Positions 1 through 11,284 are shown, counted from the first letter of the stretch. The stretch is 37,187 bases of DNA from Mnemiopsis leidyi (GCA_000226015.1 JH156015.1:38275-75461), one strand, 5' to 3'. Numbers and translations: made by a program. Notes: generated by a model not told the origin, from the letters alone.

Positions 1-53
1 TCCTGGTCGACACCTACGTAGCTGGTTTCGAGCTCTACGAGATATGCATGACT

Positions 54-238
54 GCTAAGTAGTAAGTATAGATTGTTTTATGAAGGAGTAGCTAAGTAGT
101 AAGTATAGATTGTTTTATGAAGGAGTAGCTAAATAGTAAGTATAGATTGTTTTATGAAGGAGTAGCTAAATAGTAAGTATAGATTGTTTTGTGAAGGAGT
201 AGCTAAATAGTAAGTATAGATTGTTTTATGAAGGAGTA
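54..238. repeat. 37-bp minisatellite, five copies
   Basis: Five head-to-tail copies of a 37-bp unit that starts GCTAAGTAGTAAGTATAG. The copies differ at only one or two positions, so the array is young or homogenised. Any open frame across it comes from the repeat. Confidence 0.95.
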
Positions 239-841
239 GTTGTTTATAAAGGGCTACTCTTTCAGTGAGGTTCAAAATAAGGAGTAAGATTGTATTTAGG
301 AGTAAGATTGTATTTAGTGTCAAAATAAGGTAGTAGAGATTTAGTGTGATGGTCTAGACCTGGAGAGGAAATCCCGTCTACTATTTTCGGAATTCTACCG
401 AGCTGTTGCCAATATTTATACTGAAATAAAAATGTTGATGACCAAATATTAGATACAGGTCTTAACTGATCCAAACAACAAATTTTCCATGAAAACAGAC
501 ATTTCCCGTCTGAAGGAGGGGAGTAACTTCACAGTACAATCACCGCTCATCCCATACCCGAAACGGAAACAAAATCTAAATTCGGCCAAACGTCACCTCT
601 CTTTGTTGTCGTCATAATTTGTTGCGATTTGTCCAAATTACCAGTTCTGAGAGTGTGAGTACTTTTGTAGCTTCTCCACAATTGAACTTCTCTACTTTTT
701 CCATCGGGTATTCGTGTTTTCAGTTTTAACCGTCATTTTTTCTTCTTCTAGCTTTACTAGGAAGGACTAACCTTCATTTTATTTCCATTTTTATTATTAT
801 TTCGAACAGAAATACCATGCGATAATGAAGGTAATCCTTAA

Positions 842-908
842 CACGTGTGTTTTACGACCTGCGGCCGTACCTAGCACGTGCGATTTAGCACGTGCGTTTT
901 AGCACGTG
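842..908. promoter_or_regulatory. Cluster of four CACGTG E-boxes
   Basis: Perfect CACGTG hexamers start at 842, 875, 889 and 903. The last three sit in a 14-bp tandem repeat whose core, GCACGTGC, is itself palindromic. CACGTG is the known site of MYC/MAX, USF and TFE-type bHLH factors. That it works as a regulatory element here is inference. Confidence 0.45.
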
Positions 909-2834
909 CGTTTTACTATAAATATTTCAATACTACCGAAAAAACCATATACATACTCTAGATCCAGACAGCTGGTTGACCTCTCTCTTTCCTTCTAGCT
1001 GATACAGCTGGTATAGTATGTATCTCTATCGTTATACAAATTAGGTTTTGCCGGGAAAGTGGACCAACTGATCCTAACTCTATCTCTACAGTATCAGCAA
1101 TTAGCCCCTATTTCTTATTCTTAAAACTATTCTATTTCTTATTCCCTACACTTATCTATTTTTTGTTCCCTATACACCATTTTTCTTGTTCCCTATACAA
1201 GACTATCTCCTGTATCAGTAGTTACTGACCTACTGCTACGAGTAACTATTGTTTAACACTACTCGTACCTCCCTCTCTTATAATCTCAGAGAGTACTCTC
1301 TCTTCTACCACATTCTTCTAAAACTATACTCTACCCCCCCTGACAGTGTAACACCTAATGACATGTTGCTATACATGTAATGACTGTCTGACTACTTTGT
1401 ATACATCTTGCTCTCTCAGTAACAGTTGTTGTTGTCAGCCGTCTGATATCTTTCTACGCTGCCTAGGTTTTGTTGAAGTTAGAGTTAGAGATAAAGTTAC
1501 TAAATTAGAGTTAGAGTTAGAGTTAGAGTTATAAAGTAAGAATTAAAGTTAGAGTTACACTTTGTGTACATCTTGCTCAGTAACAGTTGTTGTTGTCAGA
1601 CCTCTGATATCTTTTGCTTGGGTTATGTTGAAGTTGAGGTTAGAGATATAATTAGAGATAAAGTTAGAGTTAATGTTAGTTAATGTTAAAGCTAGAGTTA
1701 AAGTAAGAGGTTTAGTTGAAGTAAGAGTAATGATTAGAAATAGTGGTTTGTTGAACTGTCTGCTGATTTTGTCGATAAAGTTTAACCTTTACTGTTTGAC
1801 TCCACTGCGACACTGCTCTCTAACCTTATACGCAGATATTATTAGAGTCGTGTAGATTTAGAGCATAGTTAAACCAGTAGCTGTAACACGTTTAATTAAA
1901 CTGTCTGCAATTCTCTATTCACATGTTTCTAATTCCTGACATTGTTCTAAACGACTGTAAACATAGCAACTACACATTGTGTTTGTCCATTCTGTTCTCT
2001 GTTCTTTGTTTGGTAAACTATATTGCTGCTCTATAAGCTCGTGGGTTGAGTAGGGAAACTTAGAAGTTGCTCTCTACACCATGTCAAACTCAAGATTTTA
2101 TAATTTGAACTACTTAACTGTTTCAGTTGTTACAACATATTTTGTAGTAAAAGTTCAGTTTTCTAAAGTTTAACGCATCGCTTGCAATCCGTCACATGAA
2201 ATTAACACGTGTTATCCAGGTTACCTATAAGAGCAGCAACTATTTATTAAGAAACATAAGTCAGGGTTCTCATTCTTCAAATTTAGTAACTGTGTTGATT
2301 TTCTGTGTAATCTCGAAAATGCCTTTTTTTCTATAAAGGTTTCCTAAAAAGTTTACCAAAAACGCATTTTCAAGTCTACAGAAAAATCAACAACGTTACT
2401 AAGTTTTCCAGGTACTAAATGCAAAATTTCACATTCACGTATTGCTTAAACTATACTCTCTTACATGTTGTAGTTTAGTGTCTCACCTATAAACTGAGTT
2501 TTAACATTATTCCGTGTTGTCGTAACGTTGTGCTGTATATCTCGTATTACTGTTTGTTATTTGATTCTGGTAATGAGACTGAGAACTGATAAGCCGGGTT
2601 GAATAATTTGATATCCAGTTACGGAGTACTTCTCCAGTCTGATCTTACAGCGCATTTGTTACTAGATTATTTGTTACAAGAGTTTTACCCTAGTTTTACC
2701 CTAGATTATTTGTTCCCCTAGTTTGTTGACTAACAATTTTCTTTGTTCTCTTTAGTGCGATATTATAGTGATGTAGTACTTTAGTTCCTGTTGCCAAGGA
2801 ACACAATTTTAATTTTAACATAGTAATTAGTATT

Positions 2835-2922
2835 GGTTGCTAAGAAACACAGTTCCCGTTGCTAAGCAACACAGTTCTCGTTGCTAAGTAACACAGTTCT
2901 GGTTGCTAAGTTACACAATACC
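2835..2922. repeat. 22-bp tandem array with X-box-like palindromes
   Basis: Four 22-bp copies start at 2835, 2857, 2879 and 2901, with a related site near 2787. The core is GTTGCTAAGCAAC, a GTTGC/GCAAC inverted pair around three bases. It resembles the X-box bound by RFX factors. Copies 1, 3 and 4 have lost one base of the right half-site. Confidence 0.6.
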
Positions 2923-3655
2923 ACTTTAGTCTTAATTAGTAAATTTGCGAGTCACATGACAGTTAGTTTGCAAGATTTTACTGAGATCGACACTCACACA
3001 CCGCACTTTGCTCATCAGCAATTATTACAGATAATTTACACACTATTAACTTCATTTGGTTTGTTGGCAAACTCATAAGCAATCATCACAGATTATTTAC
3101 ACAGAAACAAATTTATTTAGTTTGTTGGCTCGCTCACGACTTTTTGAGTTAGTTTGTGATAAATAAAACTTTCTCTTTCTTTTGTCAGACAGTTGAGAAA
3201 GATGTTAAGATGATTAATATAGACGTAACTTAGGAGGAACTGTAGAAAACAGGAGTTTGCGGCAGCCAATTGATTTGACTGTAGAGGAACCTAAAACAAC
3301 CTCATGGGCATTAATTTTGATTCAAAGAGAGCGTATTTTAGAAAATTACAAAAAGAAAATAAGTTGCTTTAAAAAGGTTTCAATTCAGCGTAATTCAATG
3401 TAAAACGGCTAAATTTTATTCATGCAATATAAATTTTCAAATTTTCTGTTTGCGATTTCCTAAAGGCTACATTACATCCTCTTACAATGAGAAATAAGAC
3501 GTGCAATAGATCGACAGTCAAATCGACAAGAAAAATTTTACACTTCCCCCTCTAACTTTTAGTTGCGCAGCATTTACAATTCAGATAATATTCAGTTGCA
3601 CCTCGCAGCTGTATGCCTTACACTTATTCTCACGGAAACATTCAACATTTCATTG

Positions 3656-3706
3656 CACGTGCAGCGAGACATGACACGTGACCACGCCCTGAAAATTTAT
3701 CACGTG
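3656..3706. promoter_or_regulatory. Cluster of three CACGTG E-boxes
   Basis: CACGTG hexamers lie at 3656, 3675 and 3701. The last two are flanked by GAC/TCAC bases, giving sites close to the GTCACGTGAC consensus. This is a second cluster upstream of the first possible gene in the window. Confidence 0.4.
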
Positions 3707-4558
3707 ACTGCATTCTGGATGAGCTGCTGACGGATCTGGACTTCTGTAATTATAAGTAGAGTTGTAATAGTGACGACTGTCTACAGCTGTAGTGTAGTTG
3801 TGTAATTGTAATAGTGTATACACATATGAAATAGTTTAATGCAGCAGCAATTCTCAGTTTCCTCATTGTAGACTATTGTACATGTATTGATGACGTAACC
3901 ATGGCAGCTGTGTGTTGTACAGCTTTACACTTTTGTCTCTGTTTTTCGTTTTGTGTGGTCCATAAAAGAGTACAACGGCTGTAAGACCCTCCACAGAATA
4001 AAGTCGTAAATAATAAGATAAGTAGTTTTAGTTCACCGCAATCCTTAGACCGTCTTATTCGATAATTTATCACGGCTGATCATGGTCAGAATTTCAATTT
4101 AGTCACGTACTGTCGTACTTCATTGGTCACGTACTTCCATTATAAAAAAATCTGTCCTCTACTCATCGCCCTAAATCGTAATTTCCTGATTAACTGTTTT
4201 ACTAACGTTTATACCCACCTCCTTCACTCAGAAATCAACTGTTTTATACTTGTAACTTGATAAAGGTTTGATATTTTACATTTTCACGTTTTATATTTTA
4301 TGCATTTATTTGTTGATGGTGACTCAGTTTATCATAGTCGCATTATCTACTTTTCGTTCATTTTTCAATCGTCGTTTTAATGAATTATATGTAAAGACAA
4401 ATTATTGGAGTATAATTGTGGAAATAATATATATACATATCTGATTTCCACAAATATACTGCAATAGTTTCTCTTTTTTCCGTCTTAATTTCACCGTCGA
4501 TCTCAAGCAGATGACTTTATTACCTGTCGACATAAGCCACCCGCATGAAGAAATCACC

Positions 4559-4882
4559 ATGGCTAAAGATGACGACACAACAGATTTCTACTCCTTCACG
4601 ATGTACTACCTACTAAAATCTCTCCTGGTCTACATCCTCTTCTTTATCCTCCAGGCTTTTAGACTCCGAAATGAGGTGTTTCTGGTATCTCCAACCTTGT
4701 ATCCAGTGGAGATCATCCCTACAGCGAACACCCCTGGCCGGGTAGAGACCTCTGGAGCTAACAGTTATTCTGGGGACGGAGGTTCACTAGAGACCTCTGG
4801 AGCTAACAGTTATTCTGGGGACGGAGGTTCACTAGAGACCTCTCAGTCAACTCCATCTACTTCAGAGGAAGATCCTGATTAA
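4559..4882 (+). CDS. Possible small single-pass membrane protein
   Basis: An uninterrupted frame of 107 codons. The chosen ATG has a very good start context (CACCATGG); an in-frame ATG 48 bases upstream at 4511 has a poorer one. The predicted protein has an acidic N-terminus, one hydrophobic stretch at about residues 15-32, and a Ser/Gly/Glu-rich tail. The tail contains two identical 15-residue repeats encoded by 45-bp duplicated DNA (4745-4789 and 4790-4834). A TATATATA run lies at about 4428-4435. I do not recognise the family. The hydrophobic stretch is encoded by a pyrimidine-rich run ending CTCCAG, so it could instead be a 3' splice site, and the frame could be fortuitous or part of the GPCR gene next door. 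Confidence 0.35.
   Translation: MAKDDDTTDFYSFTMYYLLKSLLVYILFFILQAFRLRNEVFLVSPTLYPVEIIPTANTPGRVETSGANSYSGDGGSLETSGANSYSGDGGSLETSQSTPSTSEEDPD
4745..4843 (+). repeat. 45-bp coding tandem duplication
   Basis: Two perfect 45-bp copies plus a 9-bp start of a third. The unit is a multiple of three, so it keeps the frame of the small gene and duplicates 15 residues exactly. Confidence 0.9.
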
Positions 4883-5144
4883 GTAATGTAGTCAGCATGA
4901 CTCTGGTACGTGTGAACAGGATGGTAGTATCGATATAGCACAATTCGTTTTTCTTTAACACTCAAATCCATCACTTATTTTCATAGGAAACTAGAAATAC
5001 TAGCCTCTTGGGTTGGGGATTTCTGAATTCAAAGAAGGTATTTCTTGTCCAAATATGATTAAAACCTTAACGAATGGGTTCGAAATCACAAAGAAATTAT
5101 ACATAATATTCTCTTAAAAAGTAAACTCATATCCTCCCTTTCAG

Positions 5145-8100
5145 CTGTTTCCTGAACCATCGAGGTCGGATGTACTTCTTTGTGGCTCCAATAATGCTGG
5201 CGATGGCGGTGAACGTGTTTATCTTTATCAGAGTCATTATAGTGCTGGCTAAAGCAACCAAGAACAGAGACGGCTGGACTGACCTTAGACAAGTCACTGT
5301 TATCGCTTCTATCACAGGTATGTCAATTTCTTTAGTCACTGTTATCGCTTCTATCACCGGTATGTCAATTTCTTATGGATCGTCCTAGATTAACAATAAT
5401 TACAAAATTTGATATTTAATCGATATTGTCAGGCCAATATAAAAAACAAATTTCTTACATCAAAATTTAAGTAGATTTAACCCTGATGATAAGTCAGAAT
5501 GTCAAATGTGGTAGATTTAAGTAGATTTAACTCTGATGATAAGTCAGAATGTCAAATGTGGTTGATTTAAGAAGATTTAACTTTCATGATAAGTGATTAT
5601 GTGGACGTACTAGATTTATGATAACCTTTCAAAGCTTGTGCTGACCCAGAGTTCGAAGTAGTAAAACCTCTACTTACCGGGCCTCGCGGGGGAATGGGAG
5701 AAGGTCCGGTAAATCAAGGGGCATAGTAAATAGAGGTAGGGCAGATAGATGTTTTTCTGTGTTGAGAAATATCGGTGAAAGGGAAAAGGCCCGGTAAATC
5801 GAAGGACACGGTAAATAGAGGCACGGTAAATAGAGGCACAGTAAATCAAGGTTTTACTGTACACTACTTTACGTTATCGTGGATGGTCCTCTCTGTTCCA
5901 GAGTATTATTGTAGAGTTGAAATAGTTTAGAATTAAATTAAATACATTTATTGAGAATGGATACGAACGTGTCTGTTAAAAACTATCCGCTGCTACTCCA
6001 AATAAGTATTATTGCGTTACACTACCTTCACAGGAATAAGCTGGATATTCGGGGCAATGACAGTAGGAGGAAGTGTTGGAACTCTCATCTTCAACTATCT
6101 GTACATCATACTCAACTCATTCCAGGTAGAAAATTAAGAATAAATATCACTAGACAATTTAATTGAAACATCAACTGAAAGGTTAAGCATAATCAGCGCA
6201 ATTTTTGAACACGACTTATGAACTGGACACGACTTTCTTTGTGCCCTGAAATTTGCCAACTTCTTTCCTCAGGGTGTAGTTATCTTCTACTTCCACTGTT
6301 TCGGTAAGCCGGATGTCCGAAACGCCTGGACCGAGAAGCTCAGCTCAGGTACAAGCCGACTGTTCACCAGCTCTAACAACAGTCAGGCTCCTGCTAGCTA
6401 CGGTACGTGTTTAGAACCAGTACGGGTTCTGCAATCTGCATATGTGTGTTTTTTTCTTGGATTATACGACAAGTATGGGTCATGCAATATTGATCTTTAT
6501 TCTTTACTTTTTCTGAAATTATACGTGTTTTTTGATATCATGGCTTTTGAAGTGCGTATGTGTATGTGTGTAAACTGTTGACTTTTTGTACATGTCAAAA
6601 TGCATATTACCCAATACCCATAGATGAGGATAGATTAATGCATCGTTTAGAATTATCCGTGCATGATCTGTGAGCGAATGAAATGAATGAAATACTTTAC
6701 CGGGCGCAGCGCGGCTCTCTCTACGTTTCCCTCCGAAACAAAGACTGAGGTCCCCAGGCTAAAGTATTTTGGTGGCCACTTCGCCTTTTGTATATCGCCA
6801 AAAATGCAGATCTAACCGGGTTATCTAGTCTTTATTATAAAGACGAAAGTGAAAGACGACAAAATTCGATATTGTGTAAGTTAGCCTTTAACATGTTATC
6901 TAGAAACGACTTATTAATCAAGATTCGTCTGATTGTATACTGAAACAAATGAAGATCACAGCTGTACACTTCAAGGTAAATCAATTGTACCGGTCGAAGT
7001 GGCTAAAGCCAGGCCGATTAGTGAAGTGGCGGCAAATAAGGCGGCGCGAGGAGAGAGCAACCTGTCTCCCGCCGAGTTGGCGGCGTTGGAGAAATGCGGC
7101 GGTGAGGAAACGCTTATATGCCGCCATGCATGAAATAGTTTATGCATGTGGTTTTAGTGCATGCGCTTGCTATTCTTTTAAGGTTTAAATGAGGATCTGG
7201 ATAGAGGGATTGGGGCTTCTCTTCCATTTAATTAGGTCAATTATTGGAATACTGCCAAACAAACTTTAAAGTTTTCGTCTCTTTCACTGCATGCACAATT
7301 ATAAAAGACTTCTTCAAGTTTGAGTTTTTGGTAAGTTTTTGTGTGCTACCATCAATGTATTGATCTGATAGAAAAGGAACATTTTATTAATTGATAATTA
7401 TTTGTGGCCAGCTTTAGTTATGACGGTTTAATGTTTTCATTCTGCCGCTATAATGTAAAAGTATGCCAAAAAATGTTATCTGAAAATGTGGCTGTCGTAC
7501 CGTGTAATATTTGCACAATGAGACCATAAATCCTCTTGATGGAAACCTCGAAAGTGCAGATAATGTTATATTTGCTTTTGCTGAAGTAAAACCATTCTAT
7601 CAAGTTTAACTTAAATACTCTGGCTGTTATTGAGTTGTTGAATTTAATGTAGAGTTCCTGTATAAAGAGGTTTGTAAAATGTAAAGACTCAATACTTTAT
7701 CTCTTATTTTAGATTTTCAGTTTTACTAAACTATACCCTTATTTGTAAAAAAGATCGTGCTAAAACAAGAAGCATATTTTCACACCGACAGGCGTTAAGC
7801 GACTTGGAAAACACAAGTAAATGTTTCTCACAGCCCTTTTACTATCAGGAACCTCGAGAAAGATATCGACTGCTGCTACTGGAGTATCTGATCAGAGATA
7901 CAGCACAACTGTCGCTCCCAGAATCTCAACCACACTTGGACCTGGTGAGTCAGATTTTTATAGAAGTAGAACTTATAGTCTTATAACTCCTTTAGACAAA
8001 CTTTAGCCTTAGTTGAGGCCAAAAATATATTTTGTTTTTTTAATTATATTACAAAACTTTTATTGAACTGTACCAGAATTCCGAAATAAAACCCAGGCGG

Positions 8101-10622
8101 AACTTTAAGTCCGAGAAGTAGTGTGACCTCAGCAGGGTCACTACGCATAAACAGCTCGGTCGGTCCCAGAACAAGCTCCACCCGGGTTCCCGGTCCCAGT
8201 ACCGGAGTCGGACCGCGACATAGTCTGGCGGTCGGGCCAAGAAACCAAGGTCTTATTTCGTGATGTTCAAGTGCTTGTGTAATTGTTGAAGGGTTTAATG
8301 GAGCATTTTACACTGCATTTTCGAGCAACTTTCAGTGATTCTATCATGATCATTTTTCATACTTGCCTCTATTTTGACTTGAACTCAGATTACTCCAAGC
8401 TTGTCGTGGAGCACCCGGTTAATAACCGTAATTTCAAGGTCCCCAATACGGCACAACTTTAGCACCACGTCTAAGTGTTCAACCACCACGTAGCCCCCTT
8501 CTCGCACCACGTAGCCCCCGGCTTGCACCTCGGAGTTCTGGATCGTACAGAGGTGTCTAACTGTGTGTGTTTTTCTTTGTTATCAAGTGTTCGTGTAGTG
8601 CCGGCGTCATAAATTTGTTTATTCCTAGAATTTACTGTTCATTGTAATATTGATGGGAAAATCGTGATTGAGTCTCAGTTATTATGCTGTAAACTTGTTC
8701 TGCTGTGTCACTTATCCTATGGAAACATCTATTCATCTTCATCTGCTGACACTGTCAGTAAATGAAGATGTTTAGTAAATGATAGATGTTTCCGTAAGAT
8801 GAAGTAGAGTGATTTTTAATGAGAACCACGCTTAAAACAGTTTCTCTTGGTATGTTATCAGCAGGAACCGTATCCTGACGAATGTTACATGAAAAGATTT
8901 AATACTCATTCCAAATCTATTTTTACACTTTTACACATCCTCATTCCTTCTACACAATCCAGGTACGTATTCCTCATCTCTAATTCTCTAATACCTCATC
9001 TGCTCAGGAGGAAGAATATCGACAGTTTCCAACCCCGGACCCAGGCTCGGGGCAGGAGCTAACAGACCCAACAGATTCAGTGTGGCTGGTTACAACACAC
9101 CTTTGTCTCCCATGCCTTTCCAGGCCAGTCCCAACCCCAGGAAGATCGAGGAGGAGGGTAAGTCATTATACACAGGGGCATTAAGGGTAAGTACGGGGCA
9201 GCAACGTGTGTTAGTTGTCCTTTAAGTCGGCCCCCATGAATATGGTTAGCAAAATAAAGTACTTATGTACAGTTTTCTATTTTTCAACGGTTAGAGAAAT
9301 TTGGTTTAAAAAAGTTTGCAAACTCTTCTGCGAAAATACCGTTCTCTTCCTTAAGCGGGTTCTGAGAAAACGGGACTTTGTTGAGTTAAAGTAAATCTAC
9401 TTTAAAGGTATTGGAAATGACAACGATAAGGTCATGATGAGAGATACAAGTCTAACTCCAGTTGAAGACGCCGTTTATGAGGAGCTAGGTAGACAAGCCA
9501 GCCAGCTATTGAAGCCAGCTTACTAGCTATTTTATCCCACTAGCCAGCTATTGTAGCCCGCTAGCGAGCTATTTTATCCCACTAGCCAGCTTTTGTAGCC
9601 CGCTACCAAGCTATTGTGCAACCGCTGAAGCCTCTTTCACAATTAAGTGAACACCTTTAAGCTCCCAACACCTTAACGAAACTTGCTGCTCAATCTTCGA
9701 AATTTTAGATACAGAGGATTCAGAATTCCGCTTCACCTTGCTAGAGAATTTAGGTTGCTGCTTTTTTCATGCGCTCCAAAATGTTCCCTTGATTCCTGAC
9801 TTTCTACGCTAGACTTATGATAAATTGTTTCTATCAAGAGTATCGGGTTATATCGCAGAAGATAAATCTCACAACTCGTCATCTGCATGTACAAAATATC
9901 ACAAATATTTCGGTGTTTGAAATACATACCTGATTCCTAGGCTTAATGCGTATTGGGTTAATGAACTATTGCTGTTGCTTAAGATCTAGAATAAATAAGT
10001 ATTTAGCTGCTGCTGCAAATCGCAACCATTATATCGAATCTTTACTTCAAGTCCGTTAAGTTACATCGAGCTACATAGAATTGACACAACGTAACATCGC
10101 AGATATAAAACTGCAGAACATGGAGAAAACAGATGAGGAAGCAGCCTACAGCACAATTGACGATGTTGCTCCTGAAAACCCTGAAAAAACGGTATTTTCC
10201 CACCCATAAATTAACTAACTCTCTTAGTCTTTTTTATTGAATATAATGCGTCTTAGTACATTTTAGTTCTATCTTTTAAAACAACTTATTTTTGTATTCT
10301 CACAAGGAAACTCCCCTCCAAACACATAACTAAAATTCCTCAGGGAACCGGACTGCGAAGAAGGAAGAAGAAACAAGAAAACGATTGTTTGGTGGAGGAG
10401 AACCAGTACGTGACCCTGGGAGAGAAGGAAGACAGAGAGAAGAAGAACGCCGACAAGAAGGGAGATCTAGCGATCGAGGATGTGGAGTTAGCCCCGGTGG
10501 AGCCCGAGCCGGCTGTTAGTGGGAGCACTCTGAAACGGTGCGAGAGTCTGGAGGGGGCTGCCATTACCGGACCGGACATAGTGTACTTCCCTGATGACGA
10601 CACTGGAAGTATAAACATGTAG
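5145..10622 (+). CDS. Adhesion-type GPCR, C-terminal half (TM5-TM7 and tail)
   Basis: Exons: 5145-5317, 6034-6125, 6273-6402, 7834 (or 7849)-7944, 9008-9157, 9408-9488, 10103-10191, 10344-10622. They join in consistent phases to 367 codons plus stop. The first exon starts at the conserved second-loop Cys and runs through TM5 (NHRGRMYFFVAP then VNVFIFIRV). The second carries the TM6 motif GISWIFG and the TM7 motif NYLYIILNSFQ, and the third completes FQGVVIFYFHCF. These are hallmarks of family B2 7TM receptors. The tail of roughly 260 residues is polar, with a basic run (RRRKKK) and tyrosine motifs YEEL, YSTI and YVTL. TM1-TM4, the GAIN domain and the ectodomain were not found, so the model is partial at its 5' end. 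Those exons may lie outside the window, be missed by eye, or be lost. Confidence 0.82.
5292..5375 (+). repeat. 42-bp tandem duplication across a splice donor
   Basis: A 42-bp segment covering the last 26 coding bases of the TM5/TM6 exon, its GT donor at 5318 and the first intron bases is repeated once. This creates a second donor at 5360. The second copy has CCG before GT where the first has CAG. Because 42 is divisible by three and the frame is open, use of the second donor would add 14 residues at the start of TM6. Confidence 0.85.
5465..5614. repeat. 50-bp minisatellite, about three copies
   Basis: Three copies of a 50-bp unit lie in the GPCR intron between the TM5 and TM6/7 exons. The first two are nearly identical and the third is degraded at its end. 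Confidence 0.85.
5659..5861. mobile_element. MITE-like element with imperfect terminal inverted repeats
   Basis: The left end GTAAAACCTCTACTTACCGG and the complement of the right end (AGTAAAACCTTGATTTACTG) match at most positions, and the right end is followed by TA. The inside has repeats of a GGTAAATAGAGGCAC-like unit. The termini resemble those of non-autonomous Tc1/mariner-pogo elements. This is from memory of the general pattern, not from a database match. Confidence 0.5.
6690..6768. mobile_element. Short GC-rich foldback insert
   Basis: Arms AAATACTTTACCGGG and CCAGGCTAAAGTATTT face each other across about 50 bp, with a GCG-CAG-CGC triloop palindrome inside. It lies in a GPCR intron and is much GC-richer than its surroundings. 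It may be a small non-autonomous element or the terminus of one. Confidence 0.4.
6976..7101 (+). other. Possible extra (alternative) GPCR tail exon
   Basis: A 126-bp open segment sits between a TTCAAG acceptor and a GTGAGG donor, and phase 1 at both ends fits exactly between the flanking phase-1 exons. It would add 42 residues rich in Ala and Glu (for example SPAELAALEKCG). Its GC content is like that of the other receptor exons and above the intron around it. It could instead be part of an inserted repeat. Confidence 0.4.
8080..8262. mobile_element. GC-rich insert with short terminal inverted repeats
   Basis: The segment is bounded by CCGAAATAAAACC and GGTCTTATTTCG, which are inverted matches over about 11 of 12 bases. 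The inside is clearly GC-richer than the intron around it and contains a GTGACC/GGGTCAC stem. No protein similarity was recognised on either strand. A non-autonomous DNA element is the likely reading. Confidence 0.4.
8711..8797. repeat. Imperfect inverted repeat (long hairpin)
   Basis: The arm GGAAACATCTATTCATCTTC (8721 on) is mirrored by GAAGATG and ATAGATGTTTCC downstream, with a small bulge, and a TGACACTGTCA centre. The hairpin lies in a GPCR intron. Confidence 0.6.
9525..9619. repeat. 42-bp minisatellite, about 2.3 copies
   Basis: Copies start at 9525, 9567 and 9609 (partial). The unit mixes AGCTAT and TAGCC words. It lies just inside the intron after the VYEEL-encoding exon. Confidence 0.8.
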
Positions 10623-11284
10623 GAGGATTTTCTTGTTATTTGGACAACGGAATAAGAATATTTGGACATGGACATGAGAAAATATACTGAAGATTCGCTG
10701 ATTTTATTTCTGTAGAAGCTGTTTTGAGAATTGTATAGGAAAGTTAGATATTAATTGTATTTAAATTAAAATTTAATTCTGTGTTTGTCTTTAAGCTGCG
10801 TTGCTAGAATTGTTGTTGAACTCTCATTTATGAATCAGTAGCAATTTTCCTTAATTTAATATTTTTTAAAGTTCATCAATTACCTGACATACGTACTACC
10901 GTACTAGTACTACAATCTAATTCCACGTTGAATTATATTATAATTGTTATTCGTTTTATTAAATTTAAGCAATGTTTGATCTTTTTAATCATTTCACTCT
11001 TATATAGCAGATTTCGTTGAGACATTCGATGTAATACATTTCAGCATCTTGATTTGATTTAGAGTTTAAAATTTACATTTTGGTTTCTTAATACGCTCAG
11101 CTTATTCAGTCAACTTTTTATTGTGTTTGCTGTTTCCCTGTCATTTTTCAAAATTTAAAAAATTAAAATCGAGATCGTGTCCTTCGTTTTTAAGTTTAAC
11201 TCCAATTTTACACCGTAACCCAGTATAAGTAATCACTCCCCTGAAAGTAGAACATGGAAAATGTCCCGGATCCTTCCATTCTTT

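Larger units (their letters stand above)
239..4500. other. Intergenic, AT-rich, no gene recognised
   Basis: I found no convincing coding exon on either strand. The stretch holds GTTAGA-type hexamer runs near 1486-1556, a roughly 100-bp direct duplication (about 1394-1499 and 1558-1665), the E-box and X-box arrays listed separately, and TATA-like AT runs before 4500. The 5' exons of the GPCR at 5.1 kb could lie here unrecognised. One weak candidate at about 3859-3986 is discussed in the findings. Confidence 0.6.

Noticed and set aside
54-238. CRISPR array
   Set aside because: Repeats are directly adjacent with no spacers, and the genome is eukaryotic.
1486-1556. Interstitial telomere repeats
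   Set aside because: The hexamers read GTTAGA-like, not TTAGGG, and are short and degenerate.
4987-5037. GPCR TM4 exon carrying a GWGF-like stretch
   Set aside because: The neighbouring residues are not hydrophobic, and the only donor gives a phase incompatible with the next exon.
8049-8240. Minus-strand frame in a GC-rich segment of a GPCR intron
   Set aside because: The segment has terminal inverted repeats and looks like an inserted element; the protein has no recognisable domain.
9691-9735. Additional GPCR exon after TTTTAG at 9705
   Set aside because: The frame runs into a stop with no convincing donor, and the flanking exons already join in phase without it.
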